A program made the position numbers and the translations under genes. 46,110 bases of DNA. It comes from Variovorax sp. CF313 (GTDB lineage: Bacteria; Pseudomonadota; Gammaproteobacteria; Burkholderiales; Burkholderiaceae_C). Below are positions 24,108 to 32,461 of this stretch, piece after piece. The notes beneath the pieces were generated by a model. The model saw only the letters and a list, made by a program, of their open reading frames with translations. It did not search any database and was not told where the DNA came from. Location: positions 1-46,110 of the forward strand of contig NZ_AKIW01000010.1 in assembly GCF_000282635.1 (NCBI RefSeq), in the 5' to 3' direction. Positions within the stretch are counted from its first letter, which is position 1. Every line of letters begins with the position of its first letter.

Positions 24108-24929
24108 ATGACCGACAAGTACGCCGTCATCGGCAACCCCATCGGGCACACGAAGTCGCCCTACATCCACGGCAGTTTTGCAGCCTCGACCGGACAGGAC
24201 ATCGACTACAGCGCGATCGAAGGATCTCTCGATCACTTCGCCGACGATCTGCATGCATTTCGCAGCGCTGGCGGACGCGGCATGAACGTGACGGCGCCGT
24301 TCAAGCTTCAGGCCTTTGCCTTGGCCACGGAAAGGCTTGAACGCGCGCAACTTGCAGGCGCGACCAATGCACTCAAGTTCGAGGGTGACCGTATCGTGGC
24401 CGACAACTTCGATGGCCTGGGGCTCACCAATGACATCCAACGCAACCTTGGCTTCGCGCTCAAGGGGGCGCGCATGTTGGTGCTCGGCGCAGGTGGTGCG
24501 GTCCGTGGCGCACTGCTTCCGTTTCTCGAACAGCAACCAGCGGTGCTGGTGCTCGCGAACCGTACGCAGGGCAAGGCGGACGATCTTGCAAGGCAGTTCG
24601 CGGCTCACGGCAAGGTCGAGGGATGCGCCTACGGCGATCTTTCGGGCGAAAAATTCGACATCGTCATCAACGGCACCTCGGCCAGTCTCAGGGGCGAGTT
24701 GCCGCCCTTGCCGGTCGAGGCCCTGCAGGGCGCGCGCCTGGCGTATGAACTGGCCTACGGCAAAGGGCTCACTCCCTTCCTGCGTTTGGCGCAAAACGCC
24801 GGCGTGCCAAGGCTGGCCGATGGTGTCGGCATGCTGGTCGAGCAAGCCGCGGAAGCCTTCGCATGGTGGCGCGGCGTGCGCCCCGACACCCGCGCCGTGA
24901 TCGACCGCATGACCATTCCCTTGGTCTGA
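24108..24929 (+). CDS. aroE: Shikimate/quinate dehydrogenase (AroE) family protein, catabolic paralogue
   Basis: 273 residues, start preceded by AAGGAG. AroE reduces 3-dehydroshikimate with NADPH. The substrate site keeps SP of the SxSP motif (HTKSP), the catalytic Lys66 in NVTAPFK and Asp102. The canonical NTDG reads NFDG, so the Thr is lost, and the first Ser of SxSP is Thr. The Rossmann motif is VLGAGGAVRGA. The altered binding residues and the operon with a CoA-transferase and MaoC protein suggest a relative with another substrate, or a quinate/shikimate-catabolic enzyme, rather than the housekeeping AroE (inference). AroQ-like protein is encoded directly downstream. Confidence 0.85.
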   Translation: MTDKYAVIGNPIGHTKSPYIHGSFAASTGQDIDYSAIEGSLDHFADDLHAFRSAGGRGMNVTAPFKLQAFALATERLERAQLAGATNALKFEGDRIVADNFDGLGLTNDIQRNLGFALKGARMLVLGAGGAVRGALLPFLEQQPAVLVLANRTQGKADDLARQFAAHGKVEGCAYGDLSGEKFDIVINGTSASLRGELPPLPVEALQGARLAYELAYGKGLTPFLRLAQNAGVPRLADGVGMLVEQAAEAFAWWRGVRPDTRAVIDRMTIPLV

Positions 24930-24951
24930 CAGCTCATTTCGGAGACGCATC

Positions 24952-25398
24952 ATGAAGATCCTCATGCTTCACGGCATCAACCACAACATGTTCGGCAAGC
25001 GCGATCCGAAGCAGTACGGCACGACAACCCTCGAGGAAATCGACCAGCGGCTGCAAGCTCTGGGCAAGGAGCTGGGTGCCGGGATCGAGAGCTTTCAGAC
25101 CAACAGCGAGGGCGAGATGTGCGAGCGCATCCATCGCGCCTTCTCGGAGGGCGTGGACGCAGTGCTCATCAATGCCGGTGCATGGACGCACTACAGCTAC
25201 GGAATCCGCGATGCGCTGGCAATTCTGACGGTGCCCGTGGTGGAGGTGCACATGTCGAACATCCATGCGCGGGAGAAGTTCCGCCACCACTCGGTCTTCG
25301 CAGAGATCGTGCGGGGACAGATCTGCGGTTTCGGCGTAGACAGTTATGAGTTGGGGTTGCGCGCAGCCGTTTCCGCTGCGACGCCAGCGCAGAACTGA
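24952..25398 (+). CDS. aroQ: Type II 3-dehydroquinate dehydratase (AroQ) family protein
   Basis: 148 residues, the normal length for the dodecameric type II enzyme, with a GGAG site before the ATG. The enzyme dehydrates 3-dehydroquinate to 3-dehydroshikimate. Arg17 and Tyr22 in the lid (RDPKQYG), His100 in EVHMSN and Arg107 are in the catalytic positions. The usual NGPNLNLLG start reads HGINHNMFG, and NPGAYTHTS reads NAGAWTHYS, so the substrate pocket differs from housekeeping AroQ. Last gene of the operon; a 13-bp hairpin follows at once. It may act on a dehydroquinate-like compound in catabolism. Confidence 0.85.
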   Translation: MKILMLHGINHNMFGKRDPKQYGTTTLEEIDQRLQALGKELGAGIESFQTNSEGEMCERIHRAFSEGVDAVLINAGAWTHYSYGIRDALAILTVPVVEVHMSNIHAREKFRHHSVFAEIVRGQICGFGVDSYELGLRAAVSAATPAQN

Positions 25399-25418
25399 TC
25401 CTCAACTTGTGCGGGAAG

Positions 25419-25455
25419 CGGAGGTCGGCTTTGCAGCAGCGGAAGCCGACCTCCG
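25419..25455 (+). terminator. Strong hairpin closing the aroE-aroQ operon
   Basis: CGGAGGTCGGCTT (25419-25431) pairs perfectly with AAGCCGACCTCCG (25443-25455) around an 11-base loop. It starts 21 bases after the aroQ stop. There is no T-tract, as is common in high-GC betaproteobacteria, so termination or 3'-end protection are both possible. Confidence 0.65.
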
Positions 25456-25665
25456 GCCGCCTGCGGCGAGTGCCCGGTACCGCGCGTGCAGGAGCTGAAC
25501 GGCCTTGCCGAAAGCGGTTCTGCACGAAGGCAGACTACCCAGCGAGTACGCTCCAGCGACAAGGATGCGCGCCGATGCGCGGCCCATCCCCAGGCCCCTC
25601 GGGAATCCGTCGATCCAGGCTCCTGCGCCGTGTGCGCGGCACTGGCGCGCAGCGGTGGCGCGGCT

Positions 25666-25795
25666 TCAGGGCCCCAGGCGGATGTTCGCGTCCTTGATGA
25701 TCTTCGCGTAGATGGCGGCGTCCGCCCGTACCACCACCTTCTGGAACGCTTCGGGCTTGCCGCCCGGCCACCTGCAGGTCCAGCGCCTCGATCTT
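25666..25795 (-). pseudogene. Bug/TctC substrate-binding protein, C-terminal remnant with frameshift
   Basis: Ending at TGA (25666-25668), the minus strand reads GGKPEAFQKVVVRADAAIYAKIIKDANIRL, cut here for length into the typical GGxPEAF and YAKIIKDANIRL tail of Bug/TctC periplasmic proteins. Just upstream the matching KIEALDLQVAG lies in another frame, so one frameshift separates the parts. The rest of the gene is missing. Two intact Bug genes occur later in the window. Confidence 0.6.
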
Positions 25796-25857
25796 GGCAC
25801 ACCGCGGGTGCCTCGCGGCAATGGCAGCACTGCTCCCGGCGATTGGCGAAAAGCGTC

Positions 25858-25935
25858 AGGCGGCTGCGTTGCACGGCCTCGGGAGGTCGCTGAGATATTC
25901 GACTCCGACCAGGGCAGCCAGATCATGAGTGCTAC
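25858..25935 (+). mobile_element. IS3-family transposase (OrfB) remnant
   Basis: The plus strand reads EIFDSDQGSQIMS, matching the PEIFNTDQGSQFTS catalytic block of IS3-type OrfB transposases. An ALHGLGR-like stretch just before it lies in a different frame. No inverted repeats or other transposase parts were found, so this is only a small decayed piece. Confidence 0.4.
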
Positions 25936-26570
25936 AAGCGCAGTACATGCGACACAACGAAATACAAGCAGGATCGAAGTTGCCTTCACAGTGCATTCCC
26001 GCGATCTCCGGCGTCTTGCGAAGTCGCCTCCGACCGCCATCTCAGACCGCTCTTCGGTCACTCACCGAAGGGCAATCGGAGCACCGTTGTGTCATTGCTG
26101 AAATCGAACACCGCCTTTGTCGATCCGCTTTCTGGCCACAACCGCCCCGAGAGGCTGTGGAAAGCAGAAAAAAGCAAGCCATATTCCTGCACATGGGTCT
26201 TACCCGATGCACGGGACAAGGACACTTTTTGGTTAATGCCCTGTAACGCCATTGAAGTCGATGGCTCGCATCGCGATGCGTGCCGGCTTCCTGGAATGCT
26301 GGCGGCAAAACGAGAACGTTCATTGATCAAGCGGTGCACGCACCGAGGGGCGCCGGCTCCCGCATGCAACCGTACACGAATGCATTCACGCATGCATTCA
26401 AGCGAATCTGGCTGGATGACAGCCGACCACTACTAGAGGAAATGATTCAACTGAGCAGACTTGTCGAAGAACAACTTCGCCACCGCGCGCACCTCAGCGC
26501 GACGGGCCAACATTTTGGCCGAGCTTGCCCCCTCCGAATGACGTTTTCGGCGACGTCAGAAGGGCATGTC

Positions 26571-26966
26571 ATGTTCACACGTTACGCCATCCGCACGCTG
26601 CTTTGCATTGCTGCCGTCCCCGCCATCTCCGATGAGTCGGCGCCCACTCATGATCGCGTGTTTCTGAGCAAGACCGAGATCGAGAGCACCTTGATCGGCA
26701 AACCCATCGTTTCAAACAATCTCGCGACCGGCATGGTCTCGAGCTGGCAGTTCTACGCCGACGGCCGCGTGGACTTCGCCAACCGGAGCGGCCCCGGCCG
26801 AGCGTCGGGCAAATGGTTTCTCAACCCCGATGGTGCGATGTGCGTGACGATGATTTCGCGAACCGGGTGCCGCTACTGGTTCAGGATCGAAAAGGACGGC
26901 GCCCTCGCGAACGCCAACACCAGGGAACCGAATGCGCCTACGGTGGCCGAGATACGGTTCGAGTAA
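26571..26966 (+). CDS. Small secreted hypothetical protein
   Basis: 131 residues from ATG 26571, chosen for the AGAAGGG site 8 bases upstream; the frame is open further upstream. The N-terminus MFTRYAIRTLLCIAAVPAIS looks like a Sec signal peptide. The mature part is about 110 residues, beta-rich, with a repeated layout: WQFYADGRVDF, GKWFLNPDGAMCVTM, then CRYWFRIEKDG. Two Cys (in AMCV and GCRY) could form a disulfide. The pattern (GKW...DG.lC...C..W) recalls DUF995-like periplasmic proteins, but I do not assign a function. It has no partner gene on its strand. Confidence 0.65.
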   Translation: MFTRYAIRTLLCIAAVPAISDESAPTHDRVFLSKTEIESTLIGKPIVSNNLATGMVSSWQFYADGRVDFANRSGPGRASGKWFLNPDGAMCVTMISRTGCRYWFRIEKDGALANANTREPNAPTVAEIRFE

Positions 26967-27089
26967 CGGTACGAAGCGACAACCCCCAAGCCAGGTACGC
27001 GACGTCTCCGGGCCTCGGCGCCAGCGGATCGAGCTCCTTGCTGGCGAGCCAGGAATACACCGGCAGCACGCGGTCGGCCAGAGAGGCGG

Positions 27090-28232
27090 TCAGGCGTGCG
27101 CGGGCTCGCCCTTGGGCCTGGGCGCAGGTGCGGAAGACGCCACGCCGAGCCCCTGGTAATAGTGGCCGACCTTGGTGGCGAGGAACTGCCCGAGCGGCAC
27201 CTGCTCCTGGCCGACGAAGCCGAGCGCGGGAAGCTTGCCTTGCCGCAGCAGCTCGAACACGCCGACGACGCCGGCGGCGGTGGTCAGCTCGATGGCGGTG
27301 CGGTCCTTGCCGCGCAGCGGCGCTCCGAACACCCGCGCGACGCGCGTCTCCTGCTCGAAGCGGCCGTCGCGACGGCCCGAGGCCGAGGCGAACAGGATCA
27401 CCACGTCTTCGCGGCTGTGCGGAACGGCATGCTCCAGCACCTGGCGCAGCAGGTCGCGGCGCTCGATCAGGCGCAGGTCGTGCAGCAGGAAATTCATCGC
27501 GTCGCAATGGCCGGGATAGCGGATGGTCTTGTAGTCGAGGTTGCGCACCTTGCCCGCGAGCGTCTCGCACAGCGTGCCCAGGCCGCCGGAGGTGTTGAAG
27601 GCTTCGAAGGCCTCGGCGTCGAGCGTGAAGGTCTCGTGCCCTTCCATCGGCTGCACCGACACCAGCTGGCCGTTCACGATGGCGTCGCACGGGTTGCAGT
27701 ACTCGTTGATGACGCCGTCGATGCTCCAGGTGAAGTTGTAGCGCAGGCTGTTGGTGGCATTGCGCGTGAGGGCGCCCACGCGCAGGCGCAGGTCGTAGAG
27801 TTCGTCGAAGCGGCTGGCAAGATAGCCGCCGAGCATGCCGATCACGCCGGGCGCCAGGCCGCTCTGGGGCATGAGGACCGAGGTGGCCGTCTTCGATATG
27901 TCGCGGATGGCTTTCGTCGCCGCCACGTCCTCGGTGAGGTCGAAGTAGTGCACGTCGCATGCCGCCGCTTCGGTGGCCACGCGCTGCGCGAGGAAGAACG
28001 GCAGGCAGTTGATCACCACCGAGTGCGCGCGCAGCGCGGTGCGCAGGTATTCGTTGTTTTCGACGTCGAGCGCAATGCGCCGCACCAGCGGGTCGCTTTC
28101 ATCGTTGCGGCCCGGTCTCACGTCGGCCAGCGTCACGGGCAGGCGGTGGTACTCCGCGATCATGTCGGCCACGGTGCTGCCGACCTTGCCGGCGCCCAGG
28201 ACCAGCACATTTTCGATCTTCACTTTCGTCAT
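27090..28232 (-). CDS. Saccharopine dehydrogenase family NAD(P)-binding protein
   Basis: 380 residues from ATG 28232, which has CAGGAGAAATGAA just upstream. The N-terminal Rossmann motif is VLVLGAGKVGSTVAD. The middle has MPQSGLAPGVIGMLGGYLA, and the later part contains the mixed alpha/beta domain typical of saccharopine and lysine 6-dehydrogenase or carboxynorspermidine synthase relatives. These enzymes make or break secondary amines between amino acids and keto acids. A LysR gene lies 201 bp upstream on the same strand and an AsnC/Lrp gene sits just beyond, which fits amino-acid catabolism (inference). The exact substrate is unknown. Confidence 0.85.
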   Translation of the reverse strand: MTKVKIENVLVLGAGKVGSTVADMIAEYHRLPVTLADVRPGRNDESDPLVRRIALDVENNEYLRTALRAHSVVINCLPFFLAQRVATEAAACDVHYFDLTEDVAATKAIRDISKTATSVLMPQSGLAPGVIGMLGGYLASRFDELYDLRLRVGALTRNATNSLRYNFTWSIDGVINEYCNPCDAIVNGQLVSVQPMEGHETFTLDAEAFEAFNTSGGLGTLCETLAGKVRNLDYKTIRYPGHCDAMNFLLHDLRLIERRDLLRQVLEHAVPHSREDVVILFASASGRRDGRFEQETRVARVFGAPLRGKDRTAIELTTAAGVVGVFELLRQGKLPALGFVGQEQVPLGQFLATKVGHYYQGLGVASSAPAPRPKGEPAHA

Positions 28233-28433
28233 TTCATTTCTCCTGCGGGGCACCGTTGCCCTGTGAAAAGAACTGTAGAAGCGAGTCTTGACGGATGGTA
28301 GAGAGCAGATCGGCGAAAGGGCTGAACGCTTCGTCGTTTCGACGACGCGGTTCGTCAGGTTGGGCGCTTCCAATCTCGATCTCGAATGAGTGCTCCTTGT
28401 GATCCTGCTTGCCCAGCCGCTGCTCGAGGCGAT

Positions 28434-29381
28434 TCAACGTCCGGCGGCCGCAGGCGGAGTTGATTTCGACGAGGCACTCGACGGCCGCGACGCGGCCGCC
28501 TCGGCCACCAGCCAATCGCGAAACGCCTGCACCAGGCGATTTTCGGCGGCGACTTCCGGCACCACCACGTAGTAGGCCCGCTGCGTCAGCAGCGCCTCGC
28601 GGAACAGCACCACCAGCCGGTCGGAGGCCAGCTCTTCTTCGATGAGGAACTTCGGCACCAGCGCAACGCCGAGGCCATTCGCCGCCGCTTGCGCGAGCAT
28701 GGCGAAGTGCTCGAAGCGCGGGCCGCGCATCGCATGCGCGGCGCTCACCTTGACCTGCTCGAACCACTCCGACCACTGCATGGGGCGCGACGACTGATGA
28801 AGAAGGCATTGGCCCGCAAGGTCCTCGCGCGTGTGGATGCCGCTGCGGCGCTTGAACTCGGGGCTGCACACCGGGACCACGCTCTCCCCGAGCAGATAGT
28901 CGCAAGAAGCGCCCGGCCAGAAATCGGCGCCGAAGTGAATCGCCGCGTCGAAGGGCTCGCGCGCGAAATCGAAGGGCTCGGTCCGCGCTGCGAAGTTGAC
29001 CGTCACGCCCGGATGCAGCGCGGCAAAACGCTTCATGCGCGGGATCAGCCATCGCGTTGCGAATGTCGGGAGCACCGCGAGGTTGAGCACCTCTCCCATC
29101 CCGCCCATGGTCACCACGCGCTGGGTGGCGTTGGACACGCTGTCCAGGCCGCCGCGAAGCTCGGCCGCATACACGCGGCCGGCTTCGGTGAGCACCACGC
29201 GCTGCCGTACGCGATGAAAAAGCGCCGTGCCCAGTTGCTCTTCCAGCAGCTTGATCTGCCGCGAAATGGCGCTCTGCGTCAGGTGGAGTTCCTGCGCGGC
29301 TCGAGAGATGCTGGCGTGGCGCGCCGCGCTTTCGAAGGCCAGCAGCTGGCCCATGGGGGGAAGAAATTCGCGTCTGAACAT
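28434..29381 (-). CDS. LysR-family regulator, GcvA-like
   Basis: 315 residues. The N-terminal winged helix is clear (ASISRAAQELHLTQSAISRQIKLLEEQLGTALFHR). The effector domain follows with the GcvA-type layout (LPTFATRWLIPRMKRF, DAAIHFG, NGLGVALVPKFLIEEEL). GcvA-like proteins typically control amino-acid or beta-lactamase genes. The gene is transcribed toward the saccharopine-dehydrogenase-like gene 201 bp downstream and away from the Lrp/AsnC gene, so either neighbour could be its target. The last ~20 residues are Ser/Ala/Pro-rich. Confidence 0.9.
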   Translation of the reverse strand: MFRREFLPPMGQLLAFESAARHASISRAAQELHLTQSAISRQIKLLEEQLGTALFHRVRQRVVLTEAGRVYAAELRGGLDSVSNATQRVVTMGGMGEVLNLAVLPTFATRWLIPRMKRFAALHPGVTVNFAARTEPFDFAREPFDAAIHFGADFWPGASCDYLLGESVVPVCSPEFKRRSGIHTREDLAGQCLLHQSSRPMQWSEWFEQVKVSAAHAMRGPRFEHFAMLAQAAANGLGVALVPKFLIEEELASDRLVVLFREALLTQRAYYVVVPEVAAENRLVQAFRDWLVAEAAASRPSSASSKSTPPAAAGR

Positions 29382-29589
29382 GATGACTAAAACGTAAGAT
29401 CGCTAGCGTAATTCTCTAATAAGGCGTGGCAGATGACGGCCCGCGTTGATTCCAGTTTGACATGAAATTGTTCCGGCTTCTCGCTGTCCATCGATCGCTG
29501 CGTTGACGATGGTGATGCTCCCGACACCGGCGCCCGGGCATTCGCTTCGCGCGGGTCACAATCCACTCATTTCCGCTGCAGGGGCTGCC
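29382..29589. promoter_or_regulatory. Divergent LysR-Lrp intergenic region
   Basis: 208 bp between divergent regulator genes. The part next to the LysR start is AT-rich (around 29390-29425) and is the likely promoter zone. I see no clear dyad. Confidence 0.35.
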
Positions 29590-30042
29590 ATGGACCAACG
29601 ACTCGACGACCTGGACCGCCATCTGTTGACGCTGCTCCAAGCCAACGCCCGCGAGCCTGCCGCCAACCTCGCGCGCAAGCTCAAGATCGCACGGACCACC
29701 GTGGTCGCGCGCATTGCCCGGCTGGAGCGCGAGGGTATCGTCTCGGGGTATGGCGTGCGCCTTGGCCAGCGGCTCGAACAGGCCGCGGTGCGAGCCTTCT
29801 GCGGCCTCAGCGTCAATGCGAAGGGCGCCCCCGCGACCATCAAGGCGCTCGAGCGGTTGCCCGAGGTGGAGGAGGTATGGGCCGTGAGCGGCCAGTTCGA
29901 CTACATGGTCCTGCTGCGCTGCGGCACTCCCGAACAGCTCGACAAGCTCCTCGACCAGATGGGGCAGATCGACGGCATCAACCAGACGCACACCTCCATC
30001 GTGCTGAGCCGCAAGATCGACCGCCGCAGCACGGTGGAGTGA
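29590..30042 (+). CDS. Lrp/AsnC-family regulator
   Basis: 150 residues from ATG 29590; an AGGGG site precedes it, and the longer in-frame start lacks family similarity. Residues ~1-60 form the helix-turn-helix (LDRHLLTLLQANAREPAANLARKLKIARTTV as the layout). Then comes the RAM effector domain (VEEVWAVSGQFDYMVLLRC). Such proteins sense amino acids and control their transport or catabolism. The stop is directly followed by the ATG of a truncated Asp/Glu racemase gene, which was probably its operon partner. Confidence 0.9.
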   Translation: MDQRLDDLDRHLLTLLQANAREPAANLARKLKIARTTVVARIARLEREGIVSGYGVRLGQRLEQAAVRAFCGLSVNAKGAPATIKALERLPEVEEVWAVSGQFDYMVLLRCGTPEQLDKLLDQMGQIDGINQTHTSIVLSRKIDRRSTVE

Positions 30043-30372
30043 ATGGCCAGCCCCACGGACATGACCCGCAATGCCGGCGCCTTCCTCGGCGTGCTGATGC
30101 TCGACACGCGCTTTTCGCGGCCGACGGGCGACATCGGCAATCCCGAGACCTTTTTCCGCCATGGCATTCCGGTCCGGTTCCATGTGGTCACTGGCACATC
30201 GCCCGAGCGCATCGTGAAGCAGGCCGACCCTGCGCCACAGGGCGCCGCGTACACGACATCGAGACGCTGCTGGCTACGCGATGGGCGAGCCGGGCTGGAG
30301 GGCGAACTGCGCCAGGAGTCAATTTTTCCTGCGCTTATAGACAAGTCCATCGCGGAAAAATCGATTTTGTGA
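30043..30372 (+). pseudogene. Asp/Glu racemase family gene, truncated after its N-terminus
   Basis: The frame begins right at the Lrp/AsnC stop (TGAATG). The first ~62 residues (GVLMLDTRFSRPTGDIGNPETF, then PVRFHVVTGTSPERIV) match the start of Asp/Glu/hydantoin racemase-family proteins, whose usual length is over 200 residues. After about position 30235 the similarity stops, no catalytic Cys appears, and the frame ends at 30372. A deletion or rearrangement is the simplest reading. A short expressed peptide cannot be excluded. Confidence 0.6.
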
Positions 30373-30504
30373 TTATTCTCTCGCCCGAAAACCGAGTGAA
30401 GGGAGGGCGGGGCGAAAGAGGAAATATCGGGCACACCCTGCAATGGCTGTGGTTCCGGTGCCGGATCGAAAACAGATCGCGGACCTCGATCGCCCTGCTG
30501 CGCG

Positions 30505-31581
30505 ATGATTTTCAACCGATGGTCGACGCTGCACATCGAGCCGAAGCGCCGAGCGGAATTCTGGCGCGAGGCGGGCCAGAAGGCGAAGACGCCGGTGACC
30601 CCGAACGTGCCGTGGCCCGACGATTTCGAAGCCACGCTCACGACGCGCGGCTTCGAGGAGCTGGCGCTCAACCATGTGCAGGTCTGCTCGCCGCATGACG
30701 TCGAGTGCACGGCCTCGGACCTGGCACGCCTCGAACGGCCGTTTCTCTTCATCGATCTCTATACCTCGGGGAAATGCGACGTCCTGCAACTCGAACGAGG
30801 CATGCAGGCGGCGCCGGGGCAGCCGTTCCTGATCGACGGCAGGCGTGAATACCGGCTCGACCATCGGCAGTCGGTCAGCATGCTCGCATTGGCCATACCC
30901 TTTGCGGCGCTGGGTCCTCACGCGAGTGCCGTTGAAAGCCTGATTGCGCGCCCCCAGCCACAAAACGCCGCACTCCACCTTCTGGCCGGCCAGATGCGCA
31001 TGCTCAGCGCGTGGCCGCATGCATTCGAAAAGGCCGAATCCGAGAGGCTGTCCGATCTGCTCGTTGGAGCCGTGCATGCTGTTCTTCTTGGCGCAAGGGA
31101 AGGGGAGCTGACGACGGTTCGCAGGGAGCGCAGCTTCTTCAGGCGCAAGGTGCGGCAGGTCGTCGAACAGATGTATGCCGATCCCGCCCTGAATCCCCAG
31201 GTCGTCGCCGAGAAGCTGGGCATCTCGGTGCGCAGCCTGCATGCGCGGATGGCCCAGGACGGAATGACTTTCGGCGCCGAGCTGATGGCGCACAGGCTGG
31301 AGCGGGCCCATGGCCTGTTGCGAGGAGCCCGGCGCGGCAGCGCCACGATCGGCGAGATCTGCGCCCGCTGCGGCTTTGTATCGGCTGCGCATTTCTCACG
31401 GCGTTTTCGAGCTCGTTTCGGCATGGCGCCGAGCGCGGTCATGGCCGATGGCGAGCGTGAATGCGCGGTGGGACACGCGGAATGCGCTGCCGAGCATGAG
31501 GAGCCGGTGGCTCAGCCTCAAACGTATTCATGCTCGCGTCCTCCCCGCGACCCATCGTCTGCGGAACCGAATCCGGGATGA
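30505..31581 (+). CDS. AraC-family transcriptional regulator
   Basis: 358 residues. The first ~200 residues form an AraC_binding_2-like sensor region (FLFIDLYTSGKCDVLQLERG). Residues ~215-315 hold the double helix-turn-helix (NPQVVAEKLGISVRSLHARM and IGEICARCGFVSAAHFSRRFRARFG). The last ~40 residues are a polar tail. FeaR/AlkR-type members with this layout control degradation genes. No metabolic gene lies directly downstream on its strand, so the target is unknown. The ribosome binding site is weak. Confidence 0.88.
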   Translation: MIFNRWSTLHIEPKRRAEFWREAGQKAKTPVTPNVPWPDDFEATLTTRGFEELALNHVQVCSPHDVECTASDLARLERPFLFIDLYTSGKCDVLQLERGMQAAPGQPFLIDGRREYRLDHRQSVSMLALAIPFAALGPHASAVESLIARPQPQNAALHLLAGQMRMLSAWPHAFEKAESERLSDLLVGAVHAVLLGAREGELTTVRRERSFFRRKVRQVVEQMYADPALNPQVVAEKLGISVRSLHARMAQDGMTFGAELMAHRLERAHGLLRGARRGSATIGEICARCGFVSAAHFSRRFRARFGMAPSAVMADGERECAVGHAECAAEHEEPVAQPQTYSCSRPPRDPSSAEPNPG

Positions 31582-31684
31582 CGCATCCGCGATGCAGCCT
31601 CCGGCTGCTTGCCCCCTACGAAATGACCAGACCACACAACCATCACCGCGGTTCTCCGGCCAACTGCTCACAGGAACCCTTGCG

Positions 31685-31909
31685 ATGAATATCAAGGAAA
31701 TCTACGCCCAGTTCAGGGCCCCCGTCCGAAGAGGGGCGCGGGTGGAGTTTCAGGGGAAGCCGGGAACGATCACCAAGGTGTATGGCCTGGCCGTGCGCGT
31801 CCGGCTGGACGGAATGACTCTTTCCAGGCCGTACCTCCTGAGTGAATTGCAATGGCTGGATCAGGAGGCTCAGCAGCCCCAGGCAGGCGGCGAACCGAGC
31901 CTGGCCTGA
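31685..31909 (+). CDS. Small conserved-looking basic protein, function unknown
   Basis: 74 residues. AGGAA lies 9 bases before ATG 31685, which supports this start. The core RRGARVEFQGKPGTITKVYG followed by VRVRLDGMTLSRPYLLSELQW suggests a compact beta-barrel, of the KOW/SH3-like kind that binds nucleic acid or protein, but this is only a pattern impression. The C-terminus is Gln/Pro-rich. It stands alone between the AraC gene and the convergent universal stress gene. Confidence 0.6.
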   Translation: MNIKEIYAQFRAPVRRGARVEFQGKPGTITKVYGLAVRVRLDGMTLSRPYLLSELQWLDQEAQQPQAGGEPSLA

Positions 31910-31934
31910 ACGGGCGCCGCCAGCGGCGAGCTGC

Positions 31935-32381
31935 CTATCGCAGCACCAGCACCGGAACGTGCGAGTGCGTCAGCACATGCAGCGTCTCGCTGCCCATCAG
32001 CAGGCGCGCCAGGCTGCGTCGCCCGTGCGAGGCCATCACGATCAGGTCGCACTGCTGGTTCTTCGCGGTCGCGATGATGGCCTCGGCGACCTGGTTCGAC
32101 TTCATGACGATGGCCTGGGCGTTGCGAACCCCCTTGCCGAGCGCGAGGGCTGCGACCCTGTCGACCAGGTGCTGCGCGGCCTGGTCCGTCTGCGCCTGAG
32201 AGGCCTGGATGTCCCGCTGGCTCAGCATCATCGAGCCTTCGAAGTAGCCGACGGGCTCGATGTGCGCGACGGTGACGCCCACCAGTTCCGCATTGGTCAA
32301 CAAGGCCAGCTCGATGGCGGTATTGACTGCTTGCTCCGACAGCGCAGAGCCGTCGGTCGGGACAAGAACACGCTTGTACAT
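31935..32381 (-). CDS. Universal stress protein (UspA family)
   Basis: 148 residues from ATG 32381. It begins MYKRVLVPTDGSALSEQAV and ends with the nucleotide-binding pattern GRRSLARLLMGSETLHVLTHSHVPVLVLR, with the G-2x-G-9x-G(S/T) type motif near MASHGRRSLARLLMGS. This points to an ATP-binding UspA member. Such cytoplasmic dimers accumulate under stress. It lies beside a MarR gene on the same strand, 80 bp downstream of nothing obvious in common. Confidence 0.93.
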   Translation of the reverse strand: MYKRVLVPTDGSALSEQAVNTAIELALLTNAELVGVTVAHIEPVGYFEGSMMLSQRDIQASQAQTDQAAQHLVDRVAALALGKGVRNAQAIVMKSNQVAEAIIATAKNQQCDLIVMASHGRRSLARLLMGSETLHVLTHSHVPVLVLR

Positions 32382-32461
32382 GGCACGCTCCTTGGCCCCC
32401 GGCACCGCGGGTGCCCTCATGCTTCAGTCTAGTTCGCGATTGCGGCCATGCAAGGGCACCG

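Larger units (their letters stand above)
25456..26570. other. Long intergenic region with decayed gene fragments
   Basis: About 1.1 kb without an intact gene. It holds a frameshifted Bug/TctC C-terminal fragment (25666-25795, minus) and a short IS3-like transposase fragment (25858-25935, plus). The other open frames on both strands have skewed composition and no recognisable motif. The stretch reads as a recombination scar between the catabolic operon and the next genes. Confidence 0.6.

Noticed and set aside
26967..27089. Minus-strand PVYSWLASKELDPLAPRPGDVAYLAWG peptide as part of a transporter
   Set aside because: Only about 35 residues, no start, and no sure family match; too weak to annotate.
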